Below are positions 41,045-45,244 of a stretch of 45,244 bases of DNA, in pieces. The translations under genes were made by a program, and so were the position numbers. How positions within the stretch are numbered: the first letter of the stretch is position 1; each line of letters starts with the position of its first letter. Below the pieces are notes generated by a model. That model saw only the letters and a list, made by a program, of their open reading frames with translations. It searched no databases and was not told the origin of the DNA. Source of the stretch: F1-60-MAGs027 sp044344715 (lineage in GTDB: Bacteria; Actinomycetota; Acidimicrobiia; Acidimicrobiales; Ilumatobacteraceae); contig JBIJCI010000007.1 of assembly GCA_044344715.1 (NCBI GenBank), forward strand, positions 1-45,244. The letters are read 5' to 3'.

Positions 41045-41347
41045 CTACTCCTCGAACCCGATGATCGGTGGCACCCGGAAACGGCCGTCCTCGGCTGCCG
41101 GTGCAGAACCGAGCACTTCGTCGCGATCGAGCGACGGTGCCTCGACGTCGTCGCGCAGCACGTTCGTGAGCGGAATCGGCTGGTTCATCGGTTCGACCTG
41201 CGAGAGATCGAGCGCATCCACGTCGCGGAAGTGGTCGAGCATGCCCGCGAGCTGCTCGGTCATACGGCCGACCTCGGCATCGCTCAGGTCGAGGCGTGCC
41301 AATCGTGCCACTTTGGCGACGGTCTCGCGGGAAATCGGCTCGGGCAC
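41045..41347 (-). CDS. gatC: aspartyl/glutamyl-tRNA amidotransferase subunit C
   Basis: A 100-residue protein stabilising GatA. Typical sequence: ISRETVAKVARLARLDLSDAE at the N-terminus, then EQLAGMLDHFRDVDALDLSQVEPM, LRDDV, and DGRFRVPPII at the end. The GTG at 41347 gives the normal family length of about 100. A 77-codon upstream extension would run through the alpha-galactosidase gene and is rejected. It starts 11 bp after the GH36 stop. Confidence 0.95.
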   Translation of the reverse strand: MPEPISRETVAKVARLARLDLSDAEVGRMTEQLAGMLDHFRDVDALDLSQVEPMNQPIPLTNVLRDDVEAPSLDRDEVLGSAPAAEDGRFRVPPIIGFEE

Positions 41348-41358
41348 GGCGTCAAAGG

Positions 41359-43473
41359 CTACGAGCGGAGATGCACGAGCACGCCGGACTCGGGCCACAG
41401 ACTCGGGGGCTGCAGTCCGATCACCGCCAGGTCGCGACCGCTGCAGCGCACGGGCGTGGTCATCCAGTCGGGCCACGTCCGGCCGATCCCACCGGGTCGT
41501 CCGAGCGCGAGATGCGACACCGCATAGGTGCGTCCGGCATCGAGCCCCGGGATGCGCCAACGCGGCGGGACGAGCCACGGCGACGTCTCCATCTGCACGA
41601 AGGCGAGCAGTGCCTCGCTGTGATCCTCGGCGTACACCCCGTGTGCCAGCGCCGTCCCGTCGTCCAGGTCGAAGCGCACGGTCCTGCCGCGGTGCAGCAG
41701 GCCGCGGTGCCGTTTGTGCAGGTCGATCGCGGCACGGAGCACGTCGCGCTCGTGGTCGGAGAGTTTTCGCGGATCACACTCCACCCCCATCCAGCCGAAC
41801 AGTGCGGTGAGGGCCCGCAACTCGATTCCCTGCGTGCGACCGGTCGTGTGCGACGTTGCCGCGCCGACGTGCATTCCCAGCATCTCGTTGGGCACCCACA
41901 TGCCGGTACCGCGCTGGATTCGCTGGCGCTCGAGCGGGTCGTTGCAGTCGCTCGTCCAGACCCGAACCGCGCGGGAGAGCACGGCGTGGTCGATGCGGCC
42001 CCCGCCCGATGCGCAGGATTCGAACTCCACGCTCGGGTGCGCCGACCGCAGCTCGTTCACCAGACGGTGGAAGGCGAGCGTCTGGCGGTGCGTACCCGCC
42101 GCGCCGTCGGCCGCACTGGCGTGGATGAGCGGCCGGTTCATGTCCCACTTGACGAAGGCGATCTCGTGGTCGCGCAGGAGGGCATCCAGCTGGGCGAATA
42201 CTCGGGCGTATGCGGCGTCGTTGGTGAGGTCGAGCAGCAGTTGATGACGGGCCATCACGGGTTCGTAGTCGGGCGAATGCAGCACCCAGTCGGGATGCGC
42301 ACGCACGACGTCGCTGTCGCGGTTGACCATCTCCGGTTCGATCCAGATGCCGAAGTCCATTCCCAGCGAACGTACGTGCGAGATGAGCGGCGCGAGACCG
42401 TTCGGATACACCTCGCTCGACACCACCCAATCGCCGAGACCGGCCCGGTCGTTGCGTCGCGCCCCGAACCAACCGTCATCGAGGACGAACCGCTCGATCC
42501 CGATTTCGGCGGCCGAATCGGCGAGGGCCTTCAGCTTCTCCGTGTCGTGATCGAAGTAGGTCGCTTCCCAGGTGTTCAGCAGCACCCTGCGTGTCGTTGG
42601 TGCGGCGCCGTTCGCCTTCGCCGCCCGGCGCAGGTCGTCGTGCATCACCCACGATGCCGGGGTGAAGCCGGCCGCCGAGTAGGCACCGACGACCAACGGT
42701 GTCGAGTACGACTCGCCCGGGTCGAGGCACACTTCACCCGGCATCAACAACTCCCCGAGCTGTGCGTAGCGGCGACCGTCGGGCATCACCTCGGCGAGCA
42801 GCGCATGGTTGCCGCTCCATGCGAGGTGACAGCCCCACACCTCACCCGACCACTCGCGTGCGTCGGTGCTGCTCCACCACAGCGTCGGCGGGTACTCGTG
42901 CGACGTTCGCCCGGTGCGGTTCTCGGTGGTCCACGCACCGTGGTCGATCGTGTGACGGTGCACCGACGACTCGCGCGACCAGCGACCCGAGTGGGTGGTG
43001 AGATCGCGGGCGCACGACGGCACCGGCAACGACACGGTGAGTGCGTCGAGGAGGAATCGCGACCCACCCTCGTTCGTGATCGTCGCCCGCACGTGCAACG
43101 CACCCGATACGTCGAGGTCGATCAGCGTGTCGAGTCGTAGGCCGGCGACCGTGTCGTGGGACGTGGTAGCCACCGAGCGACCGGAGGCCTCCACCTCGCA
43201 CTCCGAGAATCGTGGCGACCAATCGCGTCCGCCGGGTCGGTGACCGAGCAGACCGGGGCGTGCCGAGGTGCCGAGCGAATGCTGGGGCACGACCTGCAAC
43301 GGTGGCACCGAGTCGAGCGAACCGTGGGTGATCGGTCGCGCGGTCATCGCCGACAACGTGGCGGCATCCACCGGGCCGAGCGGGGCACCCCAGTGCACGA
43401 TCGCCGGAATTCCACCCGAGACGTCCACCACGACGGAGACTCTGTCGTGCACGAGGTGCACCATGCGGCTCAC
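41359..43473 (-). CDS. alpha-galactosidase, glycoside hydrolase family 36
   Basis: A 704-residue enzyme. The N-terminal beta-sandwich (about 1-280) precedes a TIM barrel with RFVLDDGWFGARRND, FGIWIEPEMVN, and FVKWDMNR, in which the nucleophile is Asp444. SCASGGGRID and WTSDCNDPLERQRIQ follow, the latter with the acid/base Asp509. A beta C-domain ends the protein. GH36 enzymes retain configuration and cleave alpha-galactosides such as melibiose and raffinose. There is no signal peptide, so it acts on sugar already imported. The GTG at 43473 overlaps the permease stop as GTGA. ATG 43464 is an alternative. A longer upstream frame falls inside the permease gene. Confidence 0.93.
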   Translation of the reverse strand: MSRMVHLVHDRVSVVVDVSGGIPAIVHWGAPLGPVDAATLSAMTARPITHGSLDSVPPLQVVPQHSLGTSARPGLLGHRPGGRDWSPRFSECEVEASGRSVATTSHDTVAGLRLDTLIDLDVSGALHVRATITNEGGSRFLLDALTVSLPVPSCARDLTTHSGRWSRESSVHRHTIDHGAWTTENRTGRTSHEYPPTLWWSSTDAREWSGEVWGCHLAWSGNHALLAEVMPDGRRYAQLGELLMPGEVCLDPGESYSTPLVVGAYSAAGFTPASWVMHDDLRRAAKANGAAPTTRRVLLNTWEATYFDHDTEKLKALADSAAEIGIERFVLDDGWFGARRNDRAGLGDWVVSSEVYPNGLAPLISHVRSLGMDFGIWIEPEMVNRDSDVVRAHPDWVLHSPDYEPVMARHQLLLDLTNDAAYARVFAQLDALLRDHEIAFVKWDMNRPLIHASAADGAAGTHRQTLAFHRLVNELRSAHPSVEFESCASGGGRIDHAVLSRAVRVWTSDCNDPLERQRIQRGTGMWVPNEMLGMHVGAATSHTTGRTQGIELRALTALFGWMGVECDPRKLSDHERDVLRAAIDLHKRHRGLLHRGRTVRFDLDDGTALAHGVYAEDHSEALLAFVQMETSPWLVPPRWRIPGLDAGRTYAVSHLALGRPGGIGRTWPDWMTTPVRCSGRDLAVIGLQPPSLWPESGVLVHLRS

Positions 43474-44345
43474 CCCTTCGTCGAGCCGAGGGTCAAACCT
43501 GAAACGAACTGTTTGCGCAGCACGAAGAACACGATCAGCGTCGGGAGGGCCGCGATGATCGCGCCGGCGGCGAGCAGGTTGTAGTCGGTCACGAACTCTC
43601 CAGTCAATCGCCCGAGCGCCGAGGTGATCGGTCGTTTTCGGTCGGTCGACATGAGTACGAGGGCCCAGAAGAAATCGTTGTAGATCCACGTGGTCATCAG
43701 CACCGCCAGTGATGCCAGGGGTGGGCGCAGCAGCGGCAGCATCACGTTCCAGTAGTGACGGAACACCGACGCCCCGTCGACGAGCGCGGATTCGGAGATC
43801 TCCTTCGGGATCGTCTTCATGTAGCTCGAGAGGACGAACGTGGCGAAGCCCATCTGGAACGCCACGTGGATCAGCACCACACCCCACGGCGAGTCGAAGA
43901 GGAACCTCCGGTTTCCGACGAGGTCACCGACGTTGAGGTACATCTTGAAGACCGGGATGAACACCAGCTGTGCGGGGAGGAGGTTGCCGGCGGTGAACAG
44001 CAGCAGCATCCCCACGTTGAACTTGAACGAGTACCGCGAGACGACGAAGGCGATGAGGCTGCCGAAGAAGAGCGTGAGGAACACCGCCGGCACGGTGATG
44101 ACGACCGAGTTCCACAGGTACGTCGGCAGGTCCATCCGGTCGATCGCGTCGGTGTAGTTGAAGAGGCCGAACCGCTCGGGCACCGAGAACGTACCGCGGG
44201 CACGGATCTCGCTGTACGGACGGAACGAACTCCACAGCGTCCACGCCAGCGGGAAGATCCACAGCAGGGCGAACGCCCCGATGAAGACGGTGATCATCCG
44301 GTCCTTCACGACCTGCCCGCCGCGGACCGGCACTCTGGTGCTCAC
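43470..44345 (-). CDS. sugar ABC transporter permease, MalG/GanQ family
   Basis: A 291-residue membrane subunit with about six hydrophobic helices. The coupling motif ESALVDGASVFRHYWNVMLPLLRP (the usual EAA-x(3)-G pattern, at about 187-210) places it in the carbohydrate-uptake CUT1 family. FSVPERFGLFNYTDAI in the early periplasmic segment is typical of MalG-like subunits. It overlaps the upstream permease by 4 nt and the alpha-galactosidase downstream by 4 nt, which suggests an alpha-galactoside importer. No binding protein or ATPase gene is inside the window. Confidence 0.92.
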   Translation of the reverse strand: MSTRVPVRGGQVVKDRMITVFIGAFALLWIFPLAWTLWSSFRPYSEIRARGTFSVPERFGLFNYTDAIDRMDLPTYLWNSVVITVPAVFLTLFFGSLIAFVVSRYSFKFNVGMLLLFTAGNLLPAQLVFIPVFKMYLNVGDLVGNRRFLFDSPWGVVLIHVAFQMGFATFVLSSYMKTIPKEISESALVDGASVFRHYWNVMLPLLRPPLASLAVLMTTWIYNDFFWALVLMSTDRKRPITSALGRLTGEFVTDYNLLAAGAIIAALPTLIVFFVLRKQFVSGLTLGSTKG

Positions 44346-45244
44346 GACACGTCCTCCCGGAACTGCTGGCGCAGGTAGGCGATGATCGGTCCGATCGACA
44401 GCAGGAACAGCAACACTGCATACGCGGCGCCCTTCATCGATGCACCCTCACCGGCGATGTTCTGGAAGACGAGCACACCGAGGATCGGGAGACCGGCACT
44501 GGTTCCGTAGATCACGTAGATGATGTCGAACGCGCGCAACGACTCGATGATCGTGATCACCACGACGATGATGTTGACCGGCCGCATCGCCGGGAGGATC
44601 ACCTTGCGGAACGTCTCCCACTCGGTCGCCCCGTCGATGGCGGCGGCCTCGCGCAGGGTCGGGTCGATCGCCTTCAGTCCCGCCAGGTACAACAGCATGA
44701 TGTATCCCACGTGGCGCCACGATGCGATCACCATGATCACGTAGATGTTGATGTCGTAGTTGCCGAAGAACGAGATTGCGTTGTCGATGTCACGCCCGAG
44801 GATGCCGTTGACGAAGCCGTCGGAGCGGAGCATGAAGTTCCAGATGATTCCGGTGACGGCGAGCGAGAGCACAACCGGGAAGTAGTACGCCGACTGGTAG
44901 AAGCGGTGACCACGGATCTGGCGGTCGATCTGGTACGCGAGCAGCACGCCGGCGGGCGTGGAGAGCAATGCGAACCACACGAGCCAAATGACGTTGTTGC
45001 GCAGGGCGTCGTAGAACGCCGGCGTCTTCGTGAAGATGTTGTCGTAGTTGTCGAGCCCGGCCCACGTGATGTCACCGAAGTTGATGCCCGTCCAGTAGGT
45101 GAACGAGAGCAGGATGGTGAGCACCGCCGGCAACCACACCAGCAACACGTGCAGGAACGTCGGTACGCCGACGAAGAACCCGAGGGTGAGACGATCACCC
45201 CCGGAAAAAGCACGTCGGCGACGAGACCGCTTTGGTCTCGTCGC
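44342..45244 (-). CDS. sugar ABC transporter permease, MalF family (5' end outside the window)
   Basis: At least 300 codons, open in frame to the last base of the window, so the start lies beyond. Frame-continuous residues before the first in-frame GTG (45148), reading GDRLTLGFFVGVPTFLHV, form the beginning of transmembrane helix 1, so the GTG is not the true start. The protein has the CUT1 coupling motif LREAAAIDGATEWETFRKVILPAMRP and the GLDNYDNIF periplasmic segment. It pairs with the MalG-like permease to form the sugar channel. Confidence 0.9.
   Translation of the reverse strand, partial: ATRPKRSRRRRAFSGGDRLTLGFFVGVPTFLHVLLVWLPAVLTILLSFTYWTGINFGDITWAGLDNYDNIFTKTPAFYDALRNNVIWLVWFALLSTPAGVLLAYQIDRQIRGHRFYQSAYYFPVVLSLAVTGIIWNFMLRSDGFVNGILGRDIDNAISFFGNYDINIYVIMVIASWRHVGYIMLLYLAGLKAIDPTLREAAAIDGATEWETFRKVILPAMRPVNIIVVVITIIESLRAFDIIYVIYGTSAGLPILGVLVFQNIAGEGASMKGAAYAVLLFLLSIGPIIAYLRQQFREDVS
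45218..45244. repeat. perfect 11-bp inverted repeat at the window edge
   Basis: GCGACGAGACC (45218-45228) and GGTCTCGTCGC (45234-45244) are exact reverse complements around the loop GCTTT. The right arm ends at the last base of the window, so it may extend further. It lies in the open frame of the MalF-like permease N-terminus (Arg/Lys-rich codons). It could be a coding coincidence or a hairpin near the gene start. Confidence 0.5.

Noticed and set aside
41296..43140. A long open frame of over 600 codons on the plus strand
   Set aside because: It is antisense to the GH36 and gatC genes. Its product is rich in Arg, His, Val and Gly with no domain, as expected from the complement of a high-GC gene.
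1..45244. CRISPR arrays, tRNA or rRNA genes, insertion sequences, prophage
   Set aside because: I looked for direct-repeat arrays, clover-leaf sequences, transposase or integrase motifs and found none.

Overview
This is a dense, high-GC stretch of an actinobacterial chromosome, with about 45 protein genes and very little non-coding DNA. Evidence for the phylum is the mycothiol toolkit (a maleylpyruvate-isomerase-fold protein, a CGYC mycoredoxin, inositol-phosphate synthase), PAC2 and DUF3054 proteins, Streptomyces-style 11-bp PHO boxes, the many GTG starts, and the 4-nt stop/start overlaps (GTGA, ATGA). Several promoters sit so close to the start codon that leaderless transcripts are likely. 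An Acidimicrobiia-like free-living aquatic or soil heterotroph is my best guess, but this is an inference. No tRNA, rRNA, CRISPR array, transposase, integrase or phage gene was seen. The window looks like stable chromosome rather than an island.

Layout. 1-5.3 kb: mixed catabolic genes (SDR oxidoreductase, methyltransferase, MBL-fold alkylsulfatase, LpqC-type esterase lipoprotein, a coiled-coil orphan). 5.4-8.6 kb: peptide/nickel-type ABC importer lacking ATPases. 8.6-10.1 kb: nfuA plus a DODA-type dioxygenase. 10.1-14.6 kb: a TPP riboswitch controlling thiamine pyrophosphokinase and a ThiBPQ importer, then a GNAT enzyme. 14.6-18.7 kb: a small lipoprotein, a mycothiol-enzyme-fold protein and a BtuFCD importer behind a cobalamin riboswitch. 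18.7-22.0 kb: divergent aspartate aminotransferase and serC, then PAC2. 22.0-24.1 kb: an arsenic cassette (ArsR fused to a low-molecular-weight phosphatase/ArsC domain, a stand-alone ArsC, an aquaglyceroporin). 24.1-28.6 kb: pstCAB and pstS with two PHO boxes. 28.6-32.4 kb: ilvBNC plus mycoredoxin behind a complete attenuator (leader peptide and terminator). 32.8-36.4 kb: haloalkane dehalogenase, folD, inositol-3-phosphate synthase, DUF3054. 36.4-45.2 kb: one long minus-strand run: sugar permeases, GH36 alpha-galactosidase, gatCAB, ilvD. The last gene runs off the window.

How it fits together. Four RNA- or DNA-level nutrient switches can be read directly: TPP, cobalamin, phosphate (PHO boxes) and branched-chain amino acids (attenuation). 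Thiamine import and pyrophosphorylation supply the ThDP that IlvB needs. NfuA could supply Fe-S clusters to IlvD. Ino1 starts mycothiol synthesis, which mycoredoxin and, in related bacteria, ArsC depend on. The least ordinary element is the arsenic cassette. Its regulator has no cysteine in the HTH domain, carries an intact CX5R phosphatase loop, and is preceded by a perfect 8-6-8 inverted repeat. The only efflux route visible is a channel.
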